In this document: in pieces, positions 1 to 12,383 of the stretch
Position numbering within the stretch: position 1 is the stretch's first letter
Layout of the letters: the number at the start of each line of letters is the position of its first letter
From: Paratinospora sagittata
Lineage: Eukaryota; Streptophyta; Magnoliopsida; Ranunculales; Menispermaceae
Assembly (NCBI GenBank): GCA_035771175.1
Contig: CM069593.1
Span: forward strand, 32,004,741 to 32,068,740
Direction of reading: 5' to 3'
DNA length: 64,000 bases
Notes under the pieces: model-generated
Told to the model about the DNA's origin: nothing
What the model saw: only the letters and a program-made list of their open reading frames with translations
Databases searched by the model: none
Made by a program: the position numbers and the translations under genes

Positions 1-353
1 ATCTTAAACGATCCAACATGATTTAGATAAGGATCAAAAGCCTTTGCAAACTTTGGAAAGATATTAAAAACATATCTGGTCAAATTTGAAGAATATGATC
101 AAATTATGCTTAGCACTTGAAAAGTAAAGTTCTACAGACCTAAAATACAATCTAAGTGGCACTTTGCATTTGGAGAACTTGTGGCTCAGTGCTTGATTGT
201 TCTTGGCTTGATCAAAGCTTCATTGTTCCTCTTGAAGTGATTCATCTTGGATTGATTTTTCTGTTCTTTGACTAACACACTTAAGATAATTAGTTTGGCA
301 AAATATGGTTTGTATTCATCAAAACATTCATCACGGGGTTCTTTGAGACAACA
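1..353 (-). mobile_element. Sirevirus-type Ty1/copia 3' LTR, partial
   Basis: The window opens inside an LTR read on the - strand. Its + strand end, a stretch with 'catcaaaaca' and then 'ttgagacaaca', has the layout of the LTR edge seen at 29999 ('catcaaaac' then 'acatcaaca'). It is followed directly by a polypurine tract (on the - strand AAAAGGGGAAAT, about 354-365), which fixes this as a 3' LTR. The rest of the LTR lies left of the window. No coding capacity. Confidence 0.7.
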
Positions 354-782
354 ATTTCCCCTTTATTTATGGTTTCAAACACTCATGATTATCCTTGAAG
401 AAAAGTAATCTAAGTGAATGCATGCTATGATTATAAAATATCAGTATATCAAATCAAATATCATAGGCACATATGAACATGCTACTGGCCATCAAAAATA
501 TCATTTCATTTCATATTAGCAGATTCATACATCATACAAGACAGTTCAAACATATTTCAAGACAATTCAAACATATTTTTAAACAAAGAACACAAAAACA
601 TACAAAATACAAACTCCCCCAGAATTTGTACTGACATTTCGTCTCATCTTCTCTCTTCTTCTTCTAGTCTTCTCTTTTAGTCTTCTCCCCCTTTTGAAAG
701 ATAAAAAAGGTGGGATGAATCCGGGTGTCTTAGGCTCTTTTCTTTTCCTTCTGTAACTCCTAAAAATGTCTTGTGAAAAAAG
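354..782 (-). mobile_element. Sirevirus 3' untranslated internal region with polypurine tract
   Basis: The polypurine tract lies next to the LTR. It is followed by non-coding sequence with a CT-rich stretch (about 640-700) and the string 'ctcccccttttgaaa', which recurs at about 30430 at the same place in another Sirevirus copy. The short reading frames here have no recognisable domain and read as untranslated retrotransposon DNA. Confidence 0.6.
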
Positions 783-904
783 TGTAACACCATGTACTTG
801 CGAGTCAAACCTATACGTTGACTTGAATGTATTGTCAGACATATTCGTACACGTGTAGGTACGTACATGGCCTTGGAATAAGGTGGTGTACACTAGGGTT
901 GTAG
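783..904 (+). repeat. Gypsy-type LTR start, truncated
   Basis: Starts with TGTAACACCATGTACTTGCG, the TGTAACACC opening common in plant Ty3/gypsy LTRs and also seen at 15153 (TGTAACACCCCG). It breaks off after about 120 bases where the next LTR begins. No target duplication was found, so this is only a fragment call. Confidence 0.4.
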
Positions 905-1018
905 TGTTGGCCTAGATACACGTCCAAGAGGGGGTTCAATTGGACGTTGCAAGTTTTTCTACCTTTCAAACATTAGTATAGAAAATTTAAAGAACGAGTA
1001 AAGGCAAAAGCATGTACG

Positions 1019-2454
1019 TGATAAACCGCAAGCGTACGGTGTCAGGTTATAAAATACTGATGAGAATTGGGTTATTGTCCTCAAGGATTGATTAACTCTC
1101 ATTAAATATCATAACTACCAACCCTAACTTTATCTAGATGATCAAAGTCGGGAATTAGTTAACTAAAAACAATGAAATAACAATGAATACTTAGCAATCA
1201 AATAGTGACTAGATATCAAGACAGGAAATCTAGAGGTTCAACTTCACCCAACCATCAACTATGTAGATTAGCTATGTTTATCATCAATACGTTCTTCGTA
1301 TTTGTAAGTCAAAAATCTTAGAATCTCTAATTCGCTCTCTCGAGTGCCGAATTAGAACATATCACCAAGGAAACGATTTCGATCTCTCGATAAAAACCAA
1401 ATCCCTAGTAACTGATTACATTTTGTGATTTTTCCTACAACTTCAAAAGATATCATAAACCTCTCGATTCTATGATAACCTTAGGTTATATTTCCCTTGA
1501 TCCAACTCAAGGAACCCTCTCTCGAGTGTACCATCCCAAGTCTATGATCATTCAATCAGTGGCCAAGGAATCAAAAGCATTGAACCCAGAAAAATATAAA
1601 TAAACTATGAAGAATCAATTAATAAAAAACATAAATCTAATCTTAATACATAGAATCAAGTATAGGATCCATCTACCCTCTAGAATACTAGTTTAGTTCA
1701 TAACTTGAAGGATGAAAACATAAAACATGATCATGAACTTAAACATGAACATGAAATAACAAACTCGAACTCTTGGAACTTGAATCTCTCTCAACTTGAA
1801 TCTCTCTCCCTTGACTCGAACTTCAAGATCTTCTTCTTCCTTTGTTTCTAGCCGTCTTCCTTTGTTCTCTACTCTATGATCTCCTCAAAAACCTCTTTTC
1901 ATGTTCTATTTAAAGCTAGGAAAAAATAGAAACAAACCCTACTCAATTAGGAGTTAAGATGAGAAAGTTATGGGCAAAACCGTAACTATCGTGCAAAATA
2001 GAAAGTTCTGGAGCCGCGGCGCCCAATCTCGGTCTGACGACGCCCAGTCGTGTGGATTTTACCATCACCACCTCGGCGCCGTGGAGCCCATTCTTGGCGC
2101 CACGGGGCCCAATCACTGGATTTTGGTGGTGGTTTTACTTGTGGACTTAGCCATTTTTCACCTCATTTGGCTTGCATACTTCATGTTCTTGCATTCCAAC
2201 ATTGTGTAACATGTTTCCATCATCCAAATTCCTTTCAACACCTACAAAACAAAGCAAAACTAATGAGTAACATACTTATATAATCAAAACAACCAACTTA
2301 TAAATGTAAAAACCGAAATAAAGCAACATATAAATAAAAGTAACTATACTAACAAATAAACCGAAACTAACCTAAACCAACCTAATAAATGAATAAATCA
2401 TCCTAAAACTCATCTAAAACCTTCTCAAAACATATCTAAATATCCAACTTATCA
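1019..2454 (-). mobile_element. Athila-type Ty3/gypsy LTR, probably solo
   Basis: Bounded by TGATAAACCGCAAG and CCAACTTATCA, the same TGATA...TTATCA termini as the Athila LTR at 25413-27024. Both contain repeated 'ctctctcgagtg'-like strings in the proximal half and a GC-rich block with GCGCC/GCGGC motifs (here 1990-2125) in an otherwise AT-rich sequence. It sits inside the Sirevirus LTR that begins at 905. No clear 5-bp target duplication (gtacg left, aggca right), so the insertion edges may be off by some bases or rearranged. Confidence 0.6.
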
Positions 2455-4023
2455 AGGCAAGAGAACGAACACAATGATTTAACGTGGTTCGAAAAAATCC
2501 ACTTACGCCCTTGACCAAGATTTTTCAAACCCAACCACTATTAGATCCTACTTCACGGATGAGGATCAAAATCGATTACAAGACCACTCACTTCCAGGTG
2601 TGAGAGTAGCCTCCGCCAAGCCTAAGCACTCTGCTCACAGCTCACCAGTGATACACAAATTACTTGTTACAGATACAGTTACACAGCAAGTTGTTGGCCC
2701 AGATATGTCCAAGATGGGGGTGAATTGGACACTTAGCAGATTTTAACCTTTTTTTTTAAATGTGCAAAATAATGAAAGCAGATTGAACACAGTATAGCAA
2801 TTTGATACAATAAATGTAAATGAGACAATGCAATCAAGATTTATAGTGGTTCGGCCTTGCCTACATCCACTACCTAACCTCTCAGTTAGGATTTGTTCAA
2901 ACTCCACTATAGACCTTCTTACGGGTGAAGATCAAACCGGTACACTTTCTCAACTTACGAGTGTGAGAACTACCGTTTCTTAGCTTACGGGTGTGAGAAG
3001 ACCATTTCTCAACTTGTGGGTGTGAGAAGACCTATTTTCTACTTACGGGTGAGAGAGGACCTATTCTCTACTTACAGGTAAGAGAGGACCTATTCTCAAC
3101 TTATGGGTGTGAGACGACCGTTTACAACTATGAGCAACACTTGCTGTAACCCAGTGACTTACCAGTCACTACAAACTAAATACAAGATGAGCTATGATTC
3201 CCTTTACTTAGAATCAAAGTGATACTTACAAAGCTTTGGATTGAACCTTTTGTGACCACAGATTCAACAAAATATGTATGATGAAGTTTATGCTGAAAAC
3301 AGGTTCAAAGAGGTTTTGTCTTCTTCAATGAATTTTCAAAATGATGAAGATAACGATCAATCAATCCAGAAGACTTGAAGTTTTTCTTTCAAAATGATTG
3401 TAAATTCAACCAGAAAGGATAGATGACTAACTTGCAAAAGTTTCTAGCACAAGTGAAAACTATAAATCTATTTTTGAATGAATATCAATTTTCGTATTGA
3501 ATCGTGGTCTTTCTACACTAAGGTAACACGTATATATAGAAATTACAGAGGCGCAATGGACTTGATGATTTTGGTGCTCTAGGTTATTTCAAATACAACG
3601 TTTACATTCTTTCCCGAAATGGATCTATTCAGTTCTGTGCGTATTACGACAATTGCACTTGAATCATCTGATTATTTACGAAAAAGGAATGTTCTGACGA
3701 GGTTTAAGAACGTTCAAAAAGTTCTGAAATGTATTCGTACGGTTCTGAAAAAGTTAACAAAAATAGCAGTACTGTCAGAATAGTAACATTGTTAAATTAG
3801 CGTCCTAATGCTTCATATCAACGTTTGCTGTTTTGTTCCTTGAGGGCGCTCATGGAGCATAAGCGTCATGCTAAACGTTGAAGTGAGAGCGCTACTAAGT
3901 CGTAAGCATCTTGACTTTCTTTGACAGTCAAACGACTTAAAACATGAGGGCGTTGTTTTACAGTTAGCGTCTTACTTTGTTTTAAAATATTGAACACCCG
4001 AGGGAGTTATTCATGAGTTAGCG

Positions 4024-4348
4024 TGTCACGCCTGGGTTGCACCGCAATGCCCCCTACCCAGGGTGATGAGTACCCCAATCTACAGGGCATACTCCAGCCA
4101 TTATGGACCCATAATATTGTCTCCACTGTACAATCTACAGCACAGTGTCCTTTAACCCTGCACAATCCACAGCATAGGGAGGGCCTCCCCCAGATTTGAA
4201 CTCGTAGCCTCCCTTAAGGAGTAAGATTTCAAAATCTGAGTAGCCACTGAACCATTAATCACCTAAATGACTCACCCAATTCCTAGTTCAAAGTCATCTA
4301 AGTCCAATATGTAGACCAAACCTAGTAAAATCGGGCTCTGATACCAAC
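4024..4348 (-). mobile_element. Terminal piece with tRNA-like Pol III boxes and an iMet-type primer binding site
   Basis: On the - strand this starts after the LTR with TGGTATCAGAGCCC (4346-4333), a textbook initiator-Met primer binding site. It then shows TGGTTCAGTGG (4254-4244), which fits the A-box consensus TRGYNNANNNG, and GTTCAAATC (4201-4193), which fits the B-box GWTCRANNC, 42 bases apart. The outer 120 bases (about 4024-4140, starting TGTCACGCCTGGGTTGC) resemble each arm of the hairpin at 21049-21374. It may be a tRNA-derived SINE fused to another terminus, or a retrotransposon leader with a chance match. Confidence 0.45.
4333..4346 (-). other. Primer binding site (initiator Met tRNA)
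   Basis: TGGTATCAGAGCCC on the - strand, two bases after the LTR end ...GGTCGCCACA. This matches the 3' end of plant initiator methionine tRNA, the usual primer of plant Ty3/gypsy chromoviruses and many Ty1/copia elements. Its place outside what should be a 3' LTR is part of the oddity of this compound element. Confidence 0.8.
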
Positions 4349-4984
4349 TGTGGCGACCACGCACCCCGAACCACCAACCCCGCTAGGAATGGCGTGCGAA
4401 ATGCCTGGGCGGGACGCCCGGCGTCAGCATCTCAAACCAGTCCTCAACCCTCGTGAGGGGGTTGAGACCCTACGAGCCTTATCCCAAACAACGACACAAT
4501 ATAAATAGGTGCTAAACAAAACTACCAACTGTATTAATCATCCAAGACAAGAGATACTCCATAAAATTGAACCATAAATAAAATCGTCATGCGTCCACAT
4601 GGTCTATCTAACAAGTCCCAACTCACCCATACTACAATGTGGTAAGTGTTATAATTACATAGTCCAAAATATAATACATCATAATTTAAAACACAGTTCA
4701 ATCAAAATGCCTCTTAACTCACATCGAGGCCTTGGATTCTCTCGCCGGCAAGGCCCTCAAGATATGACTACTCCTTTGCCCTTATTCAGGACAGAAGGAC
4801 CTGAAAGAGGAAAATCAGGGTGAGCCAACGGTGCCCAGTGAATAGAATTCAAATATGCTATCAATACTCATCAATAAACATCATGTATGCAAGTCAATGT
4901 GTAGCATGATTAAAAGCTCATAACATATAGATATCAAGCATTTATAATTAAGTTTGATGCAAGTAAAAGCTTATCAATTTGGAT

Positions 4985-5105
4985 CCACATTCCACATGCA
5001 TTGGGGTTACTAGTGCACGTCTATTTCACCGTACCGTTCTCATCCCCAATCATGTTAATTTGGGGTTACTAGTGCACGTCTATTTCACTGTACCATTCTC
5101 ATCCC
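4985..5105. repeat. Two-copy tandem repeat of about 60 bp in chromovirus LTR
   Basis: The string 'ggggttactagtgcacgtctatttcac' appears twice, at about 5005 and 5055, each followed by 'ccgttctcatcccc'-like sequence. The inverted LTR copy has the corresponding pair near 11570-11660. It is internal to the LTR and non-coding. Confidence 0.75.
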
Positions 5106-6499
5106 CAAATATTTCCTTTTTAAAACCCTCCTATGACAAGGTTAAGTCCCCCTATTAGCTAGATACATGGGCCCAACCAAAGTCATAAGGTTTTCTCAAA
5201 CCAATGCATCATTCAAAACATTAGGACACATTCATGCTTTCGACATACAATATATATAAGTGATATGATGACATAAAAGATATAATAATAAATGAAGTCT
5301 ACTCACAACCAAGCCTCGCGAGAGTATCTAACCACACACGGACACCAAACCGAATCAATCCAATCAAGGTTCTGAAACATTCATCAATGTCCAACCATAC
5401 ATCAATTTCTATGCTCAATCACATAGACATTACACGTCAACCCTAAATCAGCCCACATATAGACAATAGGCCTAAATCCTATCTAATCCCATTATTCAAC
5501 TCAAATCACATGACTTAGGCCTATAATGCATAGTTCTCATTCATAAACCATTCAATTAATCAAAAATACTGATTTTCAATTCCTTAGGTATAAACATACC
5601 CAAATTGGGTCACTGGATCACAAGTAGGCCTAACCCATGATATGGTCACAAGCACCAAATCAGTAGCATAATCAACCCTAATCATGCTTAATTAAACATA
5701 AGTTGCATCAATTCAATGATTCTAGGCCAAAAGCATCAAAAGCCCTAAAATATGAAATTTTCCATTCTTCGGCCATATTGTCGATTTACACTAGGTCACC
5801 ATGTTCAGCCATGTATATCACTGATTTTGCATCATGGGTTCATCAACAATGGCAACTAGGTCAACATAGTTGACATGCAAGCTATTTGGAAAGGTCTAAG
5901 TTCATATTCTAAATTTAGGTCTAATACAAGCAACCCTACCAAATCTTCATTTAATACTATGTTCAGATGTATCAATCTACTAACTGAAATATTTAATCAC
6001 TAAATCAACCGTACATATTGAAGTATGTTAAGATACAAACCTTCTGTCCAAAACTCATCTCAATCCAACGGTGGACCAAAATAATAAGCCACTTTGATGA
6101 ACAAGTCTCTAATCAGACAATTTCTCCTTTCCTGCTGCAAATACTCGACCTCATATGACTATATCACACAAACTACTTAACCCATAACCATCTCCACCGT
6201 TCATAATTCAGAATGATCCGTTGTAAACCACATTACCAAAAATAATATCCATCCACGGTAGATTTAGGAGTTCTATTAGTTTGATCTAACCTGCGCAAGA
6301 AATCCGGACTTTCGGACCAGCTCTATTTGCTGACAAAGTTTGAGCTCATTCTGACCATATAGTACCAAGATCTATCTTTAATGAAACCGTTGCTGAGACT
6401 TTCCTCAAAGCAACTCCCTCTTTCTTTCTCTTCTTCTTTCCTTTCTCTTCTTTTTTCCTTTCTCTCCACTCATCTCACCCTCTAGGACTTCTTTGGGGA

Positions 6500-6860
6500 A
6501 GAGAAGTAGGGCATGGGATACTTGTCCACTCTCATGCACCAACCTTGACATGTGTTGGAAATGAGAAATGGGGCATGGGACACTTGTCCATTTTCATGCA
6601 CCAACTTGACATGTATTGGAGAAGAGAAATGGGGCATGGGACACTTGTCCATTCTCATGCACCAACTTGACATGTGTTGGTCTCATGCACCAACTTGACA
6701 TGTGTTGGAGAAGAGAAATGGGGCATGGGCCACTTGTCCATTTTCATGCACCAGCTTGACACGTATTGGAGAAGAGAAATGGGGCATGGGACACTTGTCC
6801 ATTCTCATGCACCAACTTGACATGTGTTGGTCTCATGCACCAATTTGACATGTGTTGGTC
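6500..6860. repeat. 61-bp tandem repeat array in chromovirus LTR
   Basis: About five to six units containing 'gggcatgggacacttgtcca' and 'catgcaccaacttgacatgt', with a 61-bp period, some units shortened to the 'catgcaccaacttgacatgtgttggtct' half. The same array occurs at 13180-13540 in the other LTR copy with the same order of full and short units, so it predates the divergence of the two LTRs. Reading frames across it are repeat artefacts. Confidence 0.85.
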
Positions 6861-7224
6861 TCATACTACCGATACCAACCACATGTACATTAACCAATCT
6901 CATGCTCCCATGTATTTTAAATGTCCAATCATTTAATACACCAAGTTTTCATTCTCATTTATCCTTTTATTCAATCAATCCTAACCCATATCAATTTATG
7001 GTTTAATGGGCCCATGCATAAATAATAACATATGCATTATACTTTAATTTAACATGACCCATATACAATTTATAATGCACATATTTATATACATTATCAA
7101 GCATCAAATATACAAACATTAAACAACCATCAAACAAACACCAAACATATCAAGGCAACACATAGAGTTTGGGCAAAATGCAATTGGGTTATGGGCTAGA
7201 TGAAATAATTTTCGGGGCGTCACA

Positions 7225-10200
7225 TCACACCCACCTTAGAATGAACTTCGTCCTTGAAGTTTCAAGGTTAAGAAATTACCAAAGCCCATGAACTCGGCAA
7301 AGTGCTCCATCATGTAGTCCTCACGCTCCCATGTAACCTACTCTTCGCCATGGAACTGCCGTCTCACCTTAACCATCGGAATCTCGCGGTTACGTAACCT
7401 TTGGACTTTCTGGTCAAGTATCTGAATAGGTTCCTCATCATAACTCCCATCCTGCCTCAGTTCAATGTTCCTCTAGTCCAAGACTTGATCAAAATCACTC
7501 TTGTACACTCTCAACATTGACACATGAAAGACATTGTGGACTGCTGCTAACTGAGGTGGCAAAGCTAATCGGTAAGCGACGGGGCCAATTCATTCTAAAA
7601 CCTCGAACGGCCCAATAAACCTCGTCTGGCCCTTCTGAGGTGAGACCTTCAATAAAACTTGGTCACCCACTTCGAACTCTACGGTCTTCCGCTTGGCATC
7701 AGCGTAACTCTTCTGCCTGTCTTGGGCTACCTTCATATTGTGCTTGATCATCTTAATCTTCTATGTGTGTTCTTGTACAAACTCTGGTCCCATCACTACA
7801 ATATCCCCTACCTCCGTCCAACAGACCGGAGATCTACAGGGTCGACCATACAATGCCTCAAAAGGAGCCATGGCAATACTGGACTGATAGCTGTTTTTGT
7901 ACTCGAATTCACACAGATGTATGTACTCCTCCCAGTTACCACTAGACTCAAGTACACAAGCTCGAAGCATATCCTCCAAAATCGATATCAACCTCTCAGA
8001 CTGGCCATCCGTCTGAGGGTGAAAAGCGGTATTGAGATCTAGTCTAGTGTCGAGTTGCCTCTGTAACCCCTGCCATAATACCGATGTAAACCTCGGATCC
8101 CTATCTGACACAATCAAAACTGGCACTCCACGTAATCTGACTATCTCCCGCATATAGAGTTTGCTCAGCTTGTCCATAGAATCCTTAGTGTTCACCGGTA
8201 GAAAGTGAGCAGACTTAGTCAAGCGATCAATAATAACCCAAACAGCATTATGTCTCCTCGGGGTGTTGGGTAATCCCACAACAAAGTCCATAGTGACATG
8301 CTCCCACTTCCACTCAGGAATGGCAAGCAGTTGCATCTGCCCTCCAGGCCTCTGATGCTCAGCTTTGACTCTCTGACAAATCTCACACCTCTGAATGAAC
8401 AGAGCTATCTCTCTCTTCATGTCGGGCCACCAATACATTCTTTTCATATCATGATACATCTTGGTTCCGCCAGGATGAATAGCATAATGAGATCTGTGAG
8501 CCTCTTGGAGAACACTCTGTCTGAGTCGTGGATCTGCGGGAACCCATAAACGTCCCCTAAATCTCAAGGCACCATCAGATGACAAGTGCCAATCAGTAAA
8601 ATCACTGCTCTCAGCCCAAGACTTGTACATCACATAATCAACGTCAAGTCTCTGTTGGTCAATCACCTCCTGGACCTGTGTAGGCTGAGCTCTCATCTAA
8701 GCACATATCACAATCTGATCTGAAGGGGTAGCATATATACTCATAACCGTAGCTGCCTCAAGTAGTCTCCACTCATGAGACATCTGGCGTGCTACCATAA
8801 CTGTCTCTACCCGCTTCCTGCTCAACGCATCAGCCACTACATTGGCTTTACTTGGGTGGTATTCCAATGTAAAATCATAGTCTTTGAGGAGCTCTAACCA
8901 CCTTCTCTGCCTCATGTTCAATTCCTTCTGAGGGAACAAGTACTTGAGGCTCTTATGGTCAGAATACAAAGTGAATCTCTCACCATAGAGATAATGCCTC
9001 CAAATCTTCAAAGCAAAGACCACTGCGGCCAGTTCTAAGTCATGAACAAGATAGTTCTTTTCATGCACCTTCAACTGCCTCGATGCATAAGCAACGACCC
9101 TATCCTTCTGCATCAACACGCAACCCAAGCCGATACAAGAGGCATCAGTATAGATAACCAACTCCTGATAAGGCTCTAGCAAAATTAACACTGGCATAGA
9201 TGTCAATCTTTTCTTCAGCTCTAAAAAGGCATTATCACACTCCTCAGTCCATACAAAGGCCACATCTTTCTGGGTGAGCCTAGTCATAGTTGTAGCTATC
9301 TTGGAGAATCCCTGAACGAATCTCCTATAGTAACTAGCTAACCCAAGAAAGCTTATGATCTCGGTCACTGTGGTAGGCCTAGGCCAACTGATAATGGCTT
9401 CAACCTTAGACGGATCAACTGAAATCCCCTCAGAAGTCACCACATGACCTAAGAACTTCACTTCGGTGATCCAAAACTCGCGCTTGCTCAGCTTTGCATA
9501 TAGCCTATGCTCTCTCAGAGTCTGCAAGGTCACTCTGAGGTGTTCCTCATGCTCGGCTCGAGTATTGGAATACACCAATATGTCATCAATGAAGACAATG
9601 ACAAACTTATCCAGATACTTCCTAAAGACCCTCTGCATCAGGTCCATGAACATCGCTGGTGCATTAGTCACACCAAATGGCATCACAAGGAACTCATAAT
9701 GTCCATAGCGGGTTCTGAATGCTGTCTTAGGCACATCCTCCTCCCTGATCCTCAGCTGATGATACCCGGAGCGCAAATCAATCTTCCAAAATTATTTTGC
9801 TCCCCTCAACTGATCAAACAAGTCATCAATCCTTGGGAGAGGATACTTGTTCTTGATGGTCACCCTGTTTAATTGGCGATAGTCGATGCACAACCGCAAG
9901 CTTCCATCTTTCTTTTTCACAAAAAAAACTGAAGCTCCCCAGGGTGACACGCTCGGGCAAATAAAGCCTTTAGCCAATAACTCCTCAAGCTGTTTCTGCA
10001 ACTCTCTCAACTCGGTTGGCGCCATTCTATATGGTGCCATGGAGATAGGCTTCGTGCCAGGGACTAGTTCAATAATGAAATCGATCTCTCGCTTCGGTGG
10101 TAATCCTGGAAGATCCATAGGGAACACATCTGGAAAGTCCTTAACAATGGCAATATCCTCAAGTATCACTTCACTAGTATCTTCCTCATCAGGCACTAAC

Positions 10201-10257
10201 CCAGCCAAAATCTCCCTATCTCCATCAGTCACAAATCTACCCCTTGTGACTGTCTAG
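7225..10257 (-). pseudogene. Decayed chromovirus pol: RT, RNase H, integrase, chromodomain remnant
   Basis: Read on the - strand, the order is typical of a plant Ty3/gypsy chromovirus. The RT N-terminal part is at 10232-9792 (ends with an in-frame TAA), then the rest of RT with FIDDILVYS near 9590, RNase H (YTDAS, then [15 protein letters not shown] and YSDHKSL), and integrase from 8696 with an HHCC-type region (CEICQ), catalytic-core strings TMDFVVGLP and VSDRDPRF, and HPQTDGQSER. After stops near 7760 and beyond, a degraded chromodomain-like tail (VTWEREDYMMEHF) lies near 7320. At least six in-frame stops. Gag, protease and the RT start are missing because the pol abuts an inverted LTR near 10260. 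The GLPRTPRRHDAVWVI-like context suggests the Tekay/Del group, but the lineage is inferred. Confidence 0.9.
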
Positions 10258-10274
10258 TCTGAAGCTCTACCCTG

Positions 10275-12382
10275 TAGTGTAAACACTGGTCGGCGAAGAT
10301 CTTGATTACAGTTTTTGTCTAAGAGATATAACCTCTCAAACAAAGCTGGTCGAAAAGTTTGGATTTCTCGCGCAGTTTTGATCAAACTAACAAATCTCCT
10401 AAATCTACCATTGGATGGATATGATATTTGGGTATGTGGTTTACAACTGATCTTTCTGCAGTAGGAATGGTGGAGATGTTTATGGCTCAATTATCTTGTG
10501 TGATATAGTCATCTGAGTTTGAGTATTTGCAGCAGGAAAGGAGAAATTATCTGGTTAGAGACTTGTTCATCAAAGTGGCTATCTTTTCGGTCCACCGTTG
10601 GATTGAGGTGAGTTTTGGACAGAAGGTTTGGTTCTTAACATAATTCAATCTGTACGGTTGATTTTGTGATTAAATATTTCTGTTCGTAGATTGATACATC
10701 TGAACAGAATATTAAATGAAGAATTGGTAAGGTTGTTTGTATTAGACCTAAATTTAGAATATGAACTTAGACCTTTCCAAATAGCTTGCATGTCAACTAT
10801 GTTGACCTAGTTGTCATTGTTGATGAACCCATGATGCAAAATCAGTGATATACATGGCTGAACATGGTGACCTAGTGTAAATCGGCAATATGGCCTAAGT
10901 ATGAAAAATTTCATATTTTAGGGCTTTTGAAGCTTTTGGCCTAGAATCATTGAATTGATGCAACTTATGTTTAATTAAGCATGATTAGGGTTGATTATGC
11001 TACTGATTTGGTGGTTGTGACCATATCATGGGTTATGCCTACTTGTGATCAAATGGCCCAATTTGAGCATGTTTATGCCTAAGGAATTGAAAATCAGTAT
11101 TTTTGAATAATAGAATGGTTTATGAATGAAAACTATGCATTAGAGGCCTAAGTTATGTTATTTGAGTTGAATGGTGGGATTAGATGGGATTTAGGCCTAT
11201 TGTCTATATGTGGGCTGATTTAGGGTTGATGTGTAATGTTTATGCGATTGAGCATAGAAATTGATGTATGGTTGGATATTGATGAATGTTTCAGGACCTT
11301 GATTGGATTGACTCGATTTGGTGTCCGTGTATGGTTAGATACTCTCGCGAGGCTTGGTTGTGAGTAGACTTCATTTATGATTATATATTTTATGTCATCA
11401 TATCACTTATATATATTATATGTTGAAAGCATGAATGTGTTCTAATGTTTTGAATGATGCATTGATTTGAGAAAACCTTATGACTTTGGTTGGGCCCATC
11501 TATCTGGCTAATATGGGGACTTAACCTTGTCATAGGAGGCTTTTAAAAAAGAAATATTTGGGGATGAGAACGGTACGGTGAAATAGACGTGCACTAGTAA
11601 CCCCAAATAAACATGATTGGGGTCAACTGTACGGTGAAATAGACGTGCATTAGTAACCCCAATACATGTGGAATGTGGATCCAAATTGATAAGCTTTTAC
11701 TTGCATTGAACTTATTATAAATGCTTGATATCTATATGTTATGAGCTTTTAATCATGCTACACATTGACATGCATACATGATATTTATTGATGAGTATTG
11801 AAAGCATATTTGAATTCTATTCACTGGGCACCGTTGGCTCACCCTCATTTTCCTCTTTCAGGTCCTTCTGTCCCGAATAAGGGCAAAGGAGTAGTCATAT
11901 GTTGAGGGCCTTGCTTGCGAGAGAATCCAAGGCCTCGATGTGAGTTGAGAGGCATTTTGATTGAATTGTGTTTTAAATTATGATGTATTATATTTTGGAC
12001 TATGTAATTATAACACTTACCACATTGTAGTATGGGTGAGTTGAGACTTGTTAGATAGACCGTGTGGGCATATGAGGATTTTTTTTTGTACCCATAGTTT
12101 TGGACTTTATGTGTATGTCAATCTTGATGGACTGTAGGGATTATGACGGTTTTATTTATGGTTCATTTTTATGGAGTATCGCTTGTCTTGGATGATTAAT
12201 ACGGTTGGTAGTTTTGTTTAGTACCTCTTTACATTATGTCATTGTTTGGGATAAGGCTCGAAGGGTCTCAACCACCTCACGGAGGTTGAGAAGTGTTTGG
12301 AGATCCCTACGCCGGGCGTTCCGCCCCGGCATTCCGCACATCATTCCTTGCGGTGTTGGTGGGCCGGGGTGCGGGGTCGCCA
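10275..12382 (+). mobile_element. Chromovirus LTR copy in opposite orientation, truncated
   Basis: This is the reverse complement of the LTR at 4349-7224. For example, 'gtttgagtatttgcagcaggaaagg' here (about 10515) mirrors 'cctttcctgctgcaaatactcgacc' at 6125, and 'gcggggtcgcca' near 12380 mirrors the LTR start at 4349. The part carrying the LTR 5' end and the 61-bp array is missing. It faces the - strand copy at 12384 directly, with the final CA of its terminus lost. Confidence 0.85.
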
Positions 12383-12383
12383 A

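Larger units (their letters stand above)
4349..7224 (-). mobile_element. Chromovirus LTR, full length (2,876 bp)
   Basis: On the - strand it begins TGTGACGCCCCGAAAATT and ends GGTCGCCACA. It follows the decayed pol (7225-10257) and the purine-rich string AAGGTGGGTGTGATG, so it sits as the 3' LTR. Partial copies of the same LTR lie at 12384-13898 (same strand) and about 10275-12382 (opposite strand), with near-identical stretches of several hundred bases. It contains a 61-bp tandem array (about 6500-6860) and a shorter duplication (about 4985-5105). Confidence 0.85.

Noticed and set aside
1970..2283. Overlapping + strand frames in the GC-rich block
   Set aside because: They lie within the Athila LTR and arise from its GC-rich motif block.
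4193..4254. A genuine tRNA gene
   Set aside because: A- and B-box matches are present, but I could not fold an acceptor stem or anticodon arm; it reads as a SINE-like head at best.
6500..6860. CRISPR-like direct repeats (also 13180-13540 and 44980-45180)
   Set aside because: Units follow one another without unique spacers, lie inside plant LTRs, and the host is a eukaryote.
7659..8042. + strand frames over the chromovirus pol, for example 7659-8042 and 9507-9872
   Set aside because: They are opposite-strand shadows of clear RT and integrase coding sequence.
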